Assembly: GCA_016871195.1 (NCBI GenBank)
Contig: VFZN01000005.1
Location: forward strand, 1-64,000
Direction: 5' to 3'
DNA from: Acidobacteriota bacterium
GTDB taxonomy: Bacteria > Acidobacteriota > Vicinamibacteria > Vicinamibacterales > UBA2999
DNA: 64,000 nucleotides
Position numbers and translations under genes: made by a program. This document shows, piece by piece, positions 17,264-25,508 of this stretch (its first letter is position 1; each line of letters starts with the position of its first letter). The notes under the pieces are model-generated. The model did no database searches. It saw only the letters and a list, made by a program, of their open reading frames with translations, and had not been told where the DNA came from.

Positions 17264-18160
17264 ATGCTCCACACAATCGACCTGCGCTATCAGGAACAGC
17301 CGCGCGTCATCGCCACCGCCGCATGGCGAACTCCTGACGGGTGGGTCGTGGTCGACCCGGGGCCGACGTCGTGTCTGCCGGCGCTCGAAGAGGGCCTCGC
17401 GGCCGTGGGGGGGGGCGCTCGTCGATGTCCGGGCCATCCTGCTCACACACATCCACCTCGACCATGCCGGTGCCACCGGCACGATTTGCGGGAGGGTGCC
17501 CGAGGCAGTGGTCTACGTCCACGAACGTGGCGCCCGTCATCTCGCCGACCCCTCGCGGTTGCTGGCCTCGGCCACGAGGCTGTACGGCGACGCCATGGAA
17601 CGGATGTGGGGCCGCTTCGACCCGGTGCCGGGCGAGCGGCTGCGCCCGTTGGCGGGAGGCGAGCGCATCAGCCTGGGCGGGGGGAACTCGCGGTGGCATA
17701 CACACCCGGACATGCGGTGCACCATGTGAGTTATTTCGATGCGGCAAGCGGTATGGCGTTCGTGGGTGACACGTGCGGCATTCGTCGGGGTGGGAACTTC
17801 ATGGTGGCGGCCACACCCCCGCCCGATGTCGACCTCGAACTCTGGCACGCCAGCCTGCGTACCATCGCCGCGTGGAATCCCGTCTCGCTCTTCCTGGCCC
17901 ATTTCGGCATCACACAGCCGGCCGCAGCGCATCTCACACAGTTTGCGGATGTCCTCGACCGCACTGCCCAGCAGGTGCTGGCCACGTTGCGGTCGGGGAT
18001 GGATGATGATGCGGCGCGCGCGTCGTTTGTGGAGGCGTTCCGCGCAGACGCCCGGCGTGGCGTGGGGGCGCAGGATGTGCAGGCGATGGAGGCGGCTGGC
18101 CCCATCGACGATATCTGGCGCGGGCTGGCCCGCTACTGGCGTGGCACAGGCGTCGTCTGA
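17264..18160 (+). pseudogene. MBL-fold hydrolase with two compensating frameshifts
   Basis: The two ends lie in one frame, while the middle (about 17416-17690) is coherent only in a second frame. That middle frame contains the metallo-beta-lactamase motif THIHLDHAG and the segment ERMWGRFDPVPGERL. The first switch is at a run of nine G residues (17407-17415), where one G too many is present. The second is at GGGCGGGGGG (about 17677-17686), where one G is missing. Joined, the protein would be a normal glyoxalase-II-like MBL protein of about 298 residues with TPGHAVHHVSY and GDT motifs further on. It is either a real double indel, slippage-prone DNA or homopolymer assembly error. Its 3' end overlaps the convergent TPR gene. 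Confidence 0.8.
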
Positions 18161-19644
18161 ACGGGCGTGGGTGCGGCACCTCCTGACTCGGCTCTGAGCG
18201 CCTCAAGGTCATGGGTGGCCCCCAACTGGTCGAGGGTGGCATCAGCGTCTGCGAGCAGCCGCGCGGCTTCGTCGCTGTCGCCAGTGGCCCGCCTCACGCG
18301 GGCCAGGGCCCAGCGGCTCATGGCGGCCTGGTAGCGATAGCCCGTCTGGTCGAACCCGTCCACGCTGTTCCGCAAGTGGCGCTCGGCATCGTCGAGGGCG
18401 CCCTGCGCGGCGTGGGCCTTGCCCAGCAGGCGTTCGAACTCAGCTGAACGGGCTGGCGCGGCCTCGTGATCGAGATGTTGTCCGGTATGACGCAGGCGCG
18501 CCATCGCGTCATCACTGCGCCCGGCGGCCAGCAGGGCTTCGATGCCAATCAGTTCGGCCTCCTGTACTTCGGCCGGCGGCGTGGCGAGCGAGCGCGTCAG
18601 CTCGTCGGCAATCGCCAGGGCGTCATCTGGGCGCCCTCGGCGGGTGGCCACTCTGGCAGCCAGGGTCCGCAGAGTGAACGCATATCATCCGCTGGTGTTG
18701 CGGCCATAGGCCCCGTAGGCCGTCAGGGCCTCGCGCAGATACGCGTCGGCCGCCTCGTAATCTCCGCGCAGCAGGGCCAGTTGGGCCAGCGTGTCGAAGA
18801 TGCCCCCGCCAATCTCATGGAACTGCACGGCACACCTCGCCTCGAGGCCCTCGTGCAGGATGCGCTCCGCGCAGGTCAAATCGCCCAGACGGAGCAGTAT
18901 CTGGCCGAGGTTGGCCAGCGACCGCGAAAGGCCGGGACCGCCCCGTCGCCGCCGCTCGAGGGCGACGGTTTGCTCGGCGAGCACCCGCGCCTGCCTCGGC
19001 TGGTCACGCAGGGCAGCAAGACTGGCCTGATTGCCGTACACCATCGCGAGCACGTCGCTGGCACCGGCGCTGCGCGCCAGTCCTTCGGCCCGGTCGAACG
19101 CGGTGTCTGCTTCGCCAAGATGGCCTGTCTGGGCCAGCACCGTAGCCGCGAAGGAATGCAGCAAGGCCAGCGTGCGCCGATCGCCGGCGCGGTGAAGCGC
19201 CACCGCCGCATCGGCGATGTGCTCCCGGAGAATGCTGGCGTCACCGACCTTCCTGAAGGCCTATGCCAGCGCGAAATGCGCCTGCCCGAGCGCACGTCCA
19301 TCCGTGCCGGCGAGCTGTACGGCCCGCTCGAGCCACGCGACCGCCGATGCCTGTTCGCCGCGGTAGAAGGCCAGCCGCCCCCTGACACGCGCCAGTGCTG
19401 ACGGCCAGATGCCCGTCAGAGCCTCAACCCGATCGGTGGTCAGCCCGCCGAGTGCCTCGGCGGCCTTGATGAGGTCCCCCTGCAGGATGAAGGCCTCGGT
19501 GAGCATGATGCGGGCGGGCCCCGCGGAGGTGCCGGTGCTCTGGCGAATCGTGGCCGACAGGGTCGCGATGGCGGCGTTCATGTCGCCCGTCTCGAGAGCG
19601 TGCACCGCCACATCAAGGAATGCGTGAGACGGCACCGTGGCCAT
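18133..19644 (-). pseudogene. TPR-repeat protein gene with two in-frame stop codons
   Basis: Three open segments (19644-19264, 19260-18688 and 18684-18136) lie in the same frame, separated by single stops: TAG at 19261-19263 and TGA at 18685-18687. All three read as tetratricopeptide-type helical repeats rich in Ala and Leu (for example ALLHSFAATVLAQTGHLGEA and NLGQILLRLGDL), and sense is continuous across both stops. Ignoring them gives about 503 residues with no catalytic domain. The simplest view is a recently inactivated scaffold protein. TATACT at 19651-19656 on the minus strand could be its -10 box. Confidence 0.75.
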
Positions 19645-19650
19645 GTGGGG

Positions 19651-19704
19651 AGTATAGCAACGCACCCGTGAATGGACGGCCGTCGGGCGCTACAATTATG
19701 GAGT
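19651..19704. promoter_or_regulatory. Divergent promoter region between TPR pseudogene and ttcA
   Basis: A TACAAT hexamer at 19691-19696 lies 8 nt before the ttcA ATG, and TATACT (minus strand, 19651-19656) lies just before the TPR start. Both would give very short or no leaders. The -35 elements are poor, so this remains a suggestion. Confidence 0.35.
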
Positions 19705-20556
19705 ATGTCCTATCGTACGCCCCTCGAGACGCGGCTGGCCAAGAAGACCACGAAGGCCATCGTCGACTTCGGCATGATCGAGGATGGCGATCGCGTCATG
19801 GTCGGGCTGTCCGGGGGCAAGGACAGCTGGGCGCTTCTGCAGGTGCTCGATGTGCTCCGGCAGCGCGCGCCCATCCGGTTCACGCTGGTAGCGGTCAATG
19901 TCGACTCGGGATACGAGGGCTATCAGCATCAGCAACTGGCCGAGGCTTGCGCGGCCCGCGGATGGGAGTTTCACCACGAATCGACCACCATCGGGTCGGT
20001 TATTGACGACAAGCTCGACCCCGGAGCCACGCCGTGTTCCCTGTGTGCGCGCCTGCGACGCGGCGTGCTCTATCGGATGGCCGATCAGGTCGGGGCCACC
20101 AAGATAGCGCTCGGGCATCATCTCGACGATTTCGTCGAAACCGTGCTGCTGAATCTGTTTTTTGCGGGCGCGCTCAAGGCCATGCCGGCGCGCCTGGTGT
20201 CGGACAACGCGCGATACGTCGTGATACGACCACTGGTCTACGTGACCGAGGCCGAGGCGCGTGCCTACTGCAAGGAACAGGCACTGCCCATCATCGGGTG
20301 CTGTTGCCCGGTCTGCGGCGACCTGGGGCTGCAGCGGCAGCGTGTCAAGCGACTCATCTTCGAACTCGAGCGCGAGCATCCGGCCATCAAGTCATCGATG
20401 ATCAAGGCGCTCGGCAATGTGATGCCGCGCCACCTGCTGGACCGGCGGCTCAATCCGGTACCGGAACTGCGGCAGGCGGCCCTGACGTCACTGGACGACT
20501 TTGCCGATGTGCCGGCCGATGTGCCGCTGATTCCCCTCATGCTCGGGCGGTCCTGA
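19705..20556 (+). CDS. ttcA: tRNA 2-thiocytidine(32) synthetase TtcA
   Basis: This 283-residue ATP- and iron-sulfur-dependent enzyme thiolates cytidine 32 of certain tRNAs in the cytosol. The PP-loop SGGKDS is at residues 36-41. The paired cluster cysteines are in PCSLCARLRRG (C111, C114) and a third Cys lies in the later GCCCPVCG segment. GHHLDDFVET is also diagnostic. The start at 19705 is preferred over an in-frame ATG 33 nt earlier because family members begin close to the conserved LETRLAKK. dtd follows after 2 nt. Confidence 0.93.
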   Translation: MSYRTPLETRLAKKTTKAIVDFGMIEDGDRVMVGLSGGKDSWALLQVLDVLRQRAPIRFTLVAVNVDSGYEGYQHQQLAEACAARGWEFHHESTTIGSVIDDKLDPGATPCSLCARLRRGVLYRMADQVGATKIALGHHLDDFVETVLLNLFFAGALKAMPARLVSDNARYVVIRPLVYVTEAEARAYCKEQALPIIGCCCPVCGDLGLQRQRVKRLIFELEREHPAIKSSMIKALGNVMPRHLLDRRLNPVPELRQAALTSLDDFADVPADVPLIPLMLGRS

Positions 20557-20558
20557 CC

Positions 20559-21023
20559 ATGCGGGCCGTGGTGCAGCGCGTCGATGAAGGGCGCGTGCTC
20601 GTGGGCGACCGTCTTGCGGGCGAGATCGCCACCGGACTCGTGGTCCTCGTCGGCGTCGAGGCGGGTGACGGCCCGGCAGACGCCGCGTATGTCGCGGGCA
20701 AGGTGCGCGACCTGCGCATCTTCGAGGACGAGGGCGATGCCGAGGGCCGCAGGCGGATGAACCGGTCGGTCCTCGACATCGGCGGGGCGGTGCTGGTGGT
20801 GTCGCAGTTCACGCTGTGCGGGGATGTCCGCAACGGCAGACGGCCCTCATTCGCCGGTGCCGCATCGCCCGAGATCGCGCGGGCACTGTACGAGGACGTC
20901 GTGCGCGCGCTGCGGGCCGACGGCCTGAGCGTGGCCACCGGCGAGTTTCAGGCCGACATGCGCGTGCACCTCATCAATAACGGGCCGGTGACCATCCTGC
21001 TCGACAGCCGGAAGACGTTCTGA
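20559..21023 (+). CDS. dtd: D-aminoacyl-tRNA deacylase Dtd
   Basis: This 154-residue cytosolic homodimer removes D-amino acids (and glycine mis-charged on tRNA-Ala) from tRNA. It begins MRAVVQRV, as nearly all Dtd proteins do. The active-site motif SQFTL and the cross-subunit motif NNGPVTI near the C-terminus are both intact. It sits between ttcA and a beta-barrel gene with 2 nt spacing and a 1-nt overlap, which indicates one transcript. Confidence 0.94.
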   Translation: MRAVVQRVDEGRVLVGDRLAGEIATGLVVLVGVEAGDGPADAAYVAGKVRDLRIFEDEGDAEGRRRMNRSVLDIGGAVLVVSQFTLCGDVRNGRRPSFAGAASPEIARALYEDVVRALRADGLSVATGEFQADMRVHLINNGPVTILLDSRKTF

Positions 21024-21877
21024 TGCCATCGTTGCGCGCCCTCACACTCGTGGGGCCGTTGGTGCTCGGGGGCCTGTTGCCGACACTGGCCGGTGCCCAG
21101 CAGCGGCCGTTTACGACCGAGGACCCCGAGGCCATCGGGGCCGGTCGCGTCATGATTGAGAGTGGCCTTGACTATGACCGGTCGATCACCTTCGGCAGTT
21201 CGGGTCTCACCGGGCACCTGCTGTCGGTGCCCACGCTGGGCATCAGTGTCGGGGTCAGTTCCATCGCGGAAGTACAAATCGATGGCGGGTTCTACCAGCG
21301 GCTGTCGATTACCAACCGGGTGCCCGCCCCCTTGAGCCCCGCGCTTGCCGTCACCGGCGACCGCACGACGGCCGTGCGCGACGTGATGGTCGCCACCAAG
21401 GTTCGTGTGTTCGGGGAGACGGAGACGCGGCCCTCGCTCGCCGTGCGTATGGCCACGCGCATTCCCAGTGCCAGTGCCGAGTCGGGCCTCGGAAAGGATG
21501 CGACCGAGTTCAATGGGTCGCTCCTGATTGCCAAGAGCGTGGAAAATGCCCGTATCGTGGCCAACGTCGGCTTTGTGATGCTCGAGGATGCGACGCGTCC
21601 GGCGCGCCAGGATGACCTGCTGACGTATGGCCTCTCGGTGGCCGCCTCGGTCGGACGCGGCGCCGAAGTGGTGGCCGAGGTCAACGGCCGGGCCAATTTC
21701 AATCAGCACGTGGTCGTCGGCTCAGAGAGCCGCGGAGTGCTCCGGGTGGGCACGCGGTGGACGCGCGGAACCGTACGACTGGACGCGGCGGCGGTCATCG
21801 GCATGACGGGTCTCGATCCGACCGTCGGTCTGACCACTGGCTTCACGTGGGTCTTCGACGCGTTCACGATTCCCTGA
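21023..21877 (+). CDS. Predicted outer-membrane beta-barrel protein
   Basis: This 284-residue protein has a signal peptide ending near LAGAQ (residues 22-26). The rest is a series of alternating hydrophobic/polar strands with a C-terminal aromatic strand (GFTWVFDAFTIP). The opening QQRPFTTEDPEAIGAG resembles transporter-like barrels related to the phenol-degradation MetA-type family, but this is not certain. It overlaps the dtd stop by one base and precedes dapF by 18 nt. No ligand can be named. Confidence 0.6.
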   Translation: MPSLRALTLVGPLVLGGLLPTLAGAQQRPFTTEDPEAIGAGRVMIESGLDYDRSITFGSSGLTGHLLSVPTLGISVGVSSIAEVQIDGGFYQRLSITNRVPAPLSPALAVTGDRTTAVRDVMVATKVRVFGETETRPSLAVRMATRIPSASAESGLGKDATEFNGSLLIAKSVENARIVANVGFVMLEDATRPARQDDLLTYGLSVAASVGRGAEVVAEVNGRANFNQHVVVGSESRGVLRVGTRWTRGTVRLDAAAVIGMTGLDPTVGLTTGFTWVFDAFTIP

Positions 21878-21895
21878 CGGAGTGTCCCTGTCATC

Positions 21896-22708
21896 ATGAG
21901 CTTCCAGATCTCCAAGGCGCACGCCTACGGCAATGACTTTCTGTTCGTGCCCCGCGACCAGGTGCACGGCCGGGCCCTCGACACGCTGACGCGCCGGCTC
22001 TGTCAGCGATACACCGGACTCGGTGCTGACGGCGTGATTTATTACTCGGTGCACGCCGAGGACGCGACCGCGACCATGCGACTCATCAATGCGGATGGCA
22101 GTCCGTCCGAGCTGTCGGGCAACGGGCTGCGGTGCCTCGGCGCATTGCTGACGCACCAGCGGGGCCGCGAGGCTTCGCCCGGACGGGAATGGCGAGTCAG
22201 CACCGATGCGGGGTGGAAGACGCTGATGCTGGCCGGTCATCACGATACGACCTACACCTTCCGTGCGGCGCTCGGTCCGCCCGAGCATGTCACGCAGGAG
22301 GTGCTTGCGGTGGCAGATGAGTTGCTTCGGGCCGTCATCCTGACCATGGCCAATCCCCAGTGTGTGGTGCTGATGCCTGAGTTGCCGGCCCCGGAGCGCT
22401 TTGCCAGGCTCGGCCCCGCATTGTCATCGCATCCGCGATTTCCTGCGGGAACCAATGTCGAGTTTGCCGTGGTCGATGCGCCCGACCGGGTGCGCATTCT
22501 GATCTGGGAACGCGGCGTGGGTCCGACGCATGCCTCCGGTACCGGGGCCAGTGCGTCAGCGGTCGCGGCCCACGTGGCCGGTGGCGCGGGGCGCGATGTG
22601 CTGGTCGAGGCACCGGGCGGCACCCAGCGCGTCGAGTGGCTCGACGAAGGCATCTTCCTGACGGGTGATGCCGAAGTGCTGTTCGACGGCGTCTGGCTGC
22701 CGCGCTGA
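21896..22708 (+). CDS. dapF: Diaminopimelate epimerase DapF, with Cys-to-Ser at the second catalytic site
   Basis: This 270-residue cytosolic enzyme converts LL- to meso-diaminopimelate for peptidoglycan and lysine. The fold motifs are clear: GNDF (residues 12-15), GLGADG, SGNGLRC with the first catalytic Cys80, and ERGVGPTHASGTGAS. In typical DapF the last motif reads ACGTGA. Here residue 214 is Ser (codon TCC), so one of the two acid/base thiols is missing. The enzyme may be slow, may act on another substrate, or another epimerase may exist. Its stop overlaps the next start by one base. Confidence 0.85.
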   Translation: MSFQISKAHAYGNDFLFVPRDQVHGRALDTLTRRLCQRYTGLGADGVIYYSVHAEDATATMRLINADGSPSELSGNGLRCLGALLTHQRGREASPGREWRVSTDAGWKTLMLAGHHDTTYTFRAALGPPEHVTQEVLAVADELLRAVILTMANPQCVVLMPELPAPERFARLGPALSSHPRFPAGTNVEFAVVDAPDRVRILIWERGVGPTHASGTGASASAVAAHVAGGAGRDVLVEAPGGTQRVEWLDEGIFLTGDAEVLFDGVWLPR

Positions 22709-24234
22709 TGGCATCCTTCCACGAAGCCCTGGCGGTCGCCGAGACCTATTCGCCGGCCGAGGAGCAGTTCAACCGCCGCCGACGCACGGTCGGCACACTG
22801 CTGGCGCCGGTCGCATTCTTCGGCCTCTGGTTCGCCCCGATGGGCCTCGACGGTCCGGCGCAAGCCATGGCGGCGATCATGGGGCTGGTGGTGGTGCTCT
22901 GGTTGTCCGAGGCGCTGCCGCTGGCCGTATCGGCGCTCCTCGGGCCGACTCTCGCAGTCATTCTGGGCGTGACGTCGGCCCGCACGGCGCTGGCCCCGTT
23001 TGCCGACCCGATCATTTTCCTGTTCATCGGGGGCTTCATCCTGGCACAGGCGATGTTCGTCCACGGCGTCGATCGTCGCATCGCCTACACCGCACTGGCA
23101 TCTCCCAGCGTCGGCAGCAGTCCGTGGCGCATCCTGCTGGTCTACACGGCCGTCACGACGACCCTGTCGATGTGGATCAGTAACACGGCGACGACCGCCA
23201 TGATGTTTCCGATCGGGTTGTCGATCGTGGCGCATCTGGCACGGCATGCGGGGGAGCGTCAGGGGGATGTGCGCCGTTACGCAACAGCGATGATGCTGCT
23301 GACCTCCTTCGGGGCATCCGTGGGAGGCATGGGCACGCCCGTCGGCACTCCGCCCAATCTGATTGGAATCGGCATGCTCGAAAAGCTGGTGGGCGTGCAG
23401 GTCACCTTCTTCCAGTGGATGGCGCTCGGCGTGCCGCTGGTGGTGCTGCTGTTCCTCTACCTTGTGAGTCAGTTTTACTTTACGTCCGTGCGGGGGCTGC
23501 CATCGGCCACGGACAGCACCGACCTGGTGCGCGCGGAGCTGGCGCGGCTGGGGCCGGTGTCGCGCGCGCAGAAGAACGTGCTGGTGGCCTTCGGGGCGAC
23601 GGTGGTGCTGTGGCTGCTGCCCGGTGTGATTGCCGTGCTGGGACTGGCACAGCACCCGTGGGCGGTGCGCCTGACCCAGGCGCTCCCTGAAGGCATCGTC
23701 GCAGTGATTGGTGCACTGCTGTTGTTCATGCTGCCGGTCGACTGGGCGCAGCGGAAATTCACCATCACGTGGGAAGAGGCGGCGCGCATCGACTGGGGCA
23801 TCATCCTGCTCTACGGAGGCGGTCTGTCCCTCGGCGAACTGGCGTTTTCGACCGGACTGGCCTCGGCGCTGGGGGATGCGGTGACCTCGTGGATGCCGGT
23901 GCAGTCGAGTCTGGGGCTGACGGTCGTGTTCACCGCCGCGGCCATCGTGGTGTCCGAGGCGGCATCGAACACGGCGTCGGCGAACATGATCATTCCCATC
24001 GCCATTGCTGTGTCGGCATCCGCTGGCGTGCGGCCGGTCGAACCGGTGCTCGGCGCCACGCTTGGGGCGAGCATGGGGTTCATGATGCCCATCTCGACCC
24101 CGCCGAATGCGATTGTCTACAGCTCGGGGTTCGTGCCGATCGGCCAGATGATGCGCCACGGGATCTGGCTCGATCTGGTGGCCTTCGTGCTGATTGTGGC
24201 CCTGGTCATGGCGATGGGCCCTCGGCTGTTCTAG
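22708..24234 (+). CDS. DASS/SLC13-family sodium-coupled dicarboxylate or sulfate transporter
   Basis: This 508-residue inner-membrane protein has about 11-12 helices. The two SNT signature motifs that bind sodium and substrate carboxylate are visible as SNTATTAMM and SNTASANM, each followed by the conserved Pro/Thr loop (GTPPNL and STPPNA). Length is usual for the family. It overlaps dapF by one base, which suggests cotranscription, although no functional tie is obvious. Substrate (succinate, malate, citrate or sulfate) cannot be read from the sequence. Confidence 0.88.
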   Translation: MASFHEALAVAETYSPAEEQFNRRRRTVGTLLAPVAFFGLWFAPMGLDGPAQAMAAIMGLVVVLWLSEALPLAVSALLGPTLAVILGVTSARTALAPFADPIIFLFIGGFILAQAMFVHGVDRRIAYTALASPSVGSSPWRILLVYTAVTTTLSMWISNTATTAMMFPIGLSIVAHLARHAGERQGDVRRYATAMMLLTSFGASVGGMGTPVGTPPNLIGIGMLEKLVGVQVTFFQWMALGVPLVVLLFLYLVSQFYFTSVRGLPSATDSTDLVRAELARLGPVSRAQKNVLVAFGATVVLWLLPGVIAVLGLAQHPWAVRLTQALPEGIVAVIGALLLFMLPVDWAQRKFTITWEEAARIDWGIILLYGGGLSLGELAFSTGLASALGDAVTSWMPVQSSLGLTVVFTAAAIVVSEAASNTASANMIIPIAIAVSASAGVRPVEPVLGATLGASMGFMMPISTPPNAIVYSSGFVPIGQMMRHGIWLDLVAFVLIVALVMAMGPRLF

Positions 24235-24800
24235 CGGCGGCGACTGCGACGCGGCGGCGTGAGGGCCGTGTCAATTTCCGCCAGCGCGGCCTCGGCCTCA
24301 GTCGTGGCCCGAGCCGCAGCCCCGGCGGCATCCTCGTATCGCTCGCCGTCAAGCGCCGAGCGCGCTTCTTGCAACGCCGCTTCCGCACGGGTGAGTGTGG
24401 TGCGGATGGGAGCGGTGCGTCGGCGTGGCAGCTTGACGACGTCGGCAGCCGCGAGGCGCTCGGCGGCACGCTGCACAACCACCGCCGCCGCCGTGATCGC
24501 GGTGTCGGCGGTCGCGCGGGCGGCGGCTGTTCGGTCTGTGGCCAGTCGGGTTGCCGTGTCGGCCTGTTCCCGGCTGTCGAGGGCCTGCCCGAGGGCAAGT
24601 CGATAGTCGCGCGTGTCAACGGCCTGCTCGGCGCGTTCAAGCGCGTCGACTGCGGCCTGCAGCTCGGGCGCGGCGAAGTGGTCGGCCCCTGCGGCTCGGG
24701 CAGCATCGATGGCTCCCTGAGCCTGGTGCATTTCCTTCTGCGGGGGTTCTCCGCAGGCCGAGAGCAGCCCCAGCGACAGGGCAATCACCCACACGCGCAT
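24231..24800 (-). CDS. Small lipoprotein with Ala-rich helical repeats (DUF4398-like)
   Basis: This 189-residue protein has signal peptide and lipobox LLSAC (Cys16), so it is probably a lipoprotein. The remainder is highly helical and Ala/Arg/Glu-rich, with the pattern APELQAAVDALERAEQAVDTRDYRLALGQA (shown in parts: APELQAAVDALERAEQ) that recalls DUF4398 proteins. A longer open frame extends upstream, but the lipoprotein start at 24800 is much more sensible. It is convergent with the DASS transporter (4-nt overlap) and divergent from radC. Function unknown. Confidence 0.68.
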   Translation of the reverse strand: MRVWVIALSLGLLSACGEPPQKEMHQAQGAIDAARAAGADHFAAPELQAAVDALERAEQAVDTRDYRLALGQALDSREQADTATRLATDRTAAARATADTAITAAAVVVQRAAERLAAADVVKLPRRRTAPIRTTLTRAEAALQEARSALDGERYEDAAGAAARATTEAEAALAEIDTALTPPRRSRRR

Positions 24801-24836
24801 GACGCCGTAGTGTATCGCAGGGAAGCGGAGGCTCGA

Positions 24837-25508
24837 GTGAAGGATCTTCCACGGAACGACTGGCCACGGGAAAAACTCGAACGCGTGGGGCGCGCGGCGC
24901 TGGGGGATGTGGAACTGGTGGCGCTGCTGCTGGGCAGCGGCACCCGCCAGCACGATGCGCTCGAGGTGGCGCAGACGGTACTGCGCCACAGCGACGGGGT
25001 CACGGGTCTGCAGCGCGTCGGCCTCGATGAACTCAGGCGCATCCCGGGTGTCGGACCGGCGAGGGCCGCCCGACTCAGCGCCGGGCTTGAGCTGGGGCGT
25101 CGTGCGGTACAGACCCAGGCCGGAGCCCGCCCGCAGTTCCGCGCGCCCGAAGACCTCGCGCGCTATCTGCTGCCCCTGCACGGCGGCTACCGCGTCGAGC
25201 ACTTCGGGGCCGTGCTGCTGGACATCCGCTTTCGCCTGATTCGGGCGTCGGTGCTGTCGGTGGGCACACAGGACGGCGCGCTGGCGCAGCCCCGTGAAGT
25301 CTTCCGCGAGGCGCTGCTTGCGTCGGCCTCGCGTGTGGTGATTTTTCACAATCATCCGTCGGGGGATCCCGACCCCTCCCAGGACGATGTGATGGTCACG
25401 CGACGGATGATGGACGCCGGCGAGACGATGGGGATTCCCGTGATGGACCACATCATTCTCGGGGCTGGGCGATACTACAGTTTCAAGGCGGGAAACCTGC
25501 TCGGATGA
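24837..25508 (+). CDS. radC: RadC/JAB-domain protein
   Basis: This 223-residue protein has an N-terminal helix-hairpin-helix region (LRRIPGVGPARAARL) and a C-terminal MPN/JAB metal domain with HNHPSGDPDPSQDD, the family signature. Start is GTG at 24837, supported by GGAGG eight bases upstream. Despite its name, the RadC family has no settled role in repair. It overlaps larC by 4 nt. Confidence 0.92.
   Translation: MKDLPRNDWPREKLERVGRAALGDVELVALLLGSGTRQHDALEVAQTVLRHSDGVTGLQRVGLDELRRIPGVGPARAARLSAGLELGRRAVQTQAGARPQFRAPEDLARYLLPLHGGYRVEHFGAVLLDIRFRLIRASVLSVGTQDGALAQPREVFREALLASASRVVIFHNHPSGDPDPSQDDVMVTRRMMDAGETMGIPVMDHIILGAGRYYSFKAGNLLG

Noticed and set aside
15675-17729. Open frame of 684 codons on the + strand opposite the M13 peptidase
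   Set aside because: Most of it is the antisense shadow of the peptidase. Only its last about 100 codons are real, as the middle frame of the broken MBL gene.
18685-18687. TGA inside the TPR gene as a possible selenocysteine codon
   Set aside because: TPR proteins have no reason to carry selenocysteine, a second stop (TAG) is also present, and I saw no SECIS-like hairpin just downstream.
22252-24159. Long open frame (635 codons) on the minus strand across dapF and the DASS transporter
   Set aside because: It is very His/Arg/Gln-rich, has no recognisable domain and is fully opposite two clear genes, as expected for a high-GC shadow frame.
24801-25451. Upstream extension of the DUF4398-like lipoprotein frame
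   Set aside because: It lies opposite radC, and the internal start gives a proper lipobox whereas the extension is His/Gln/Arg-rich shadow sequence.
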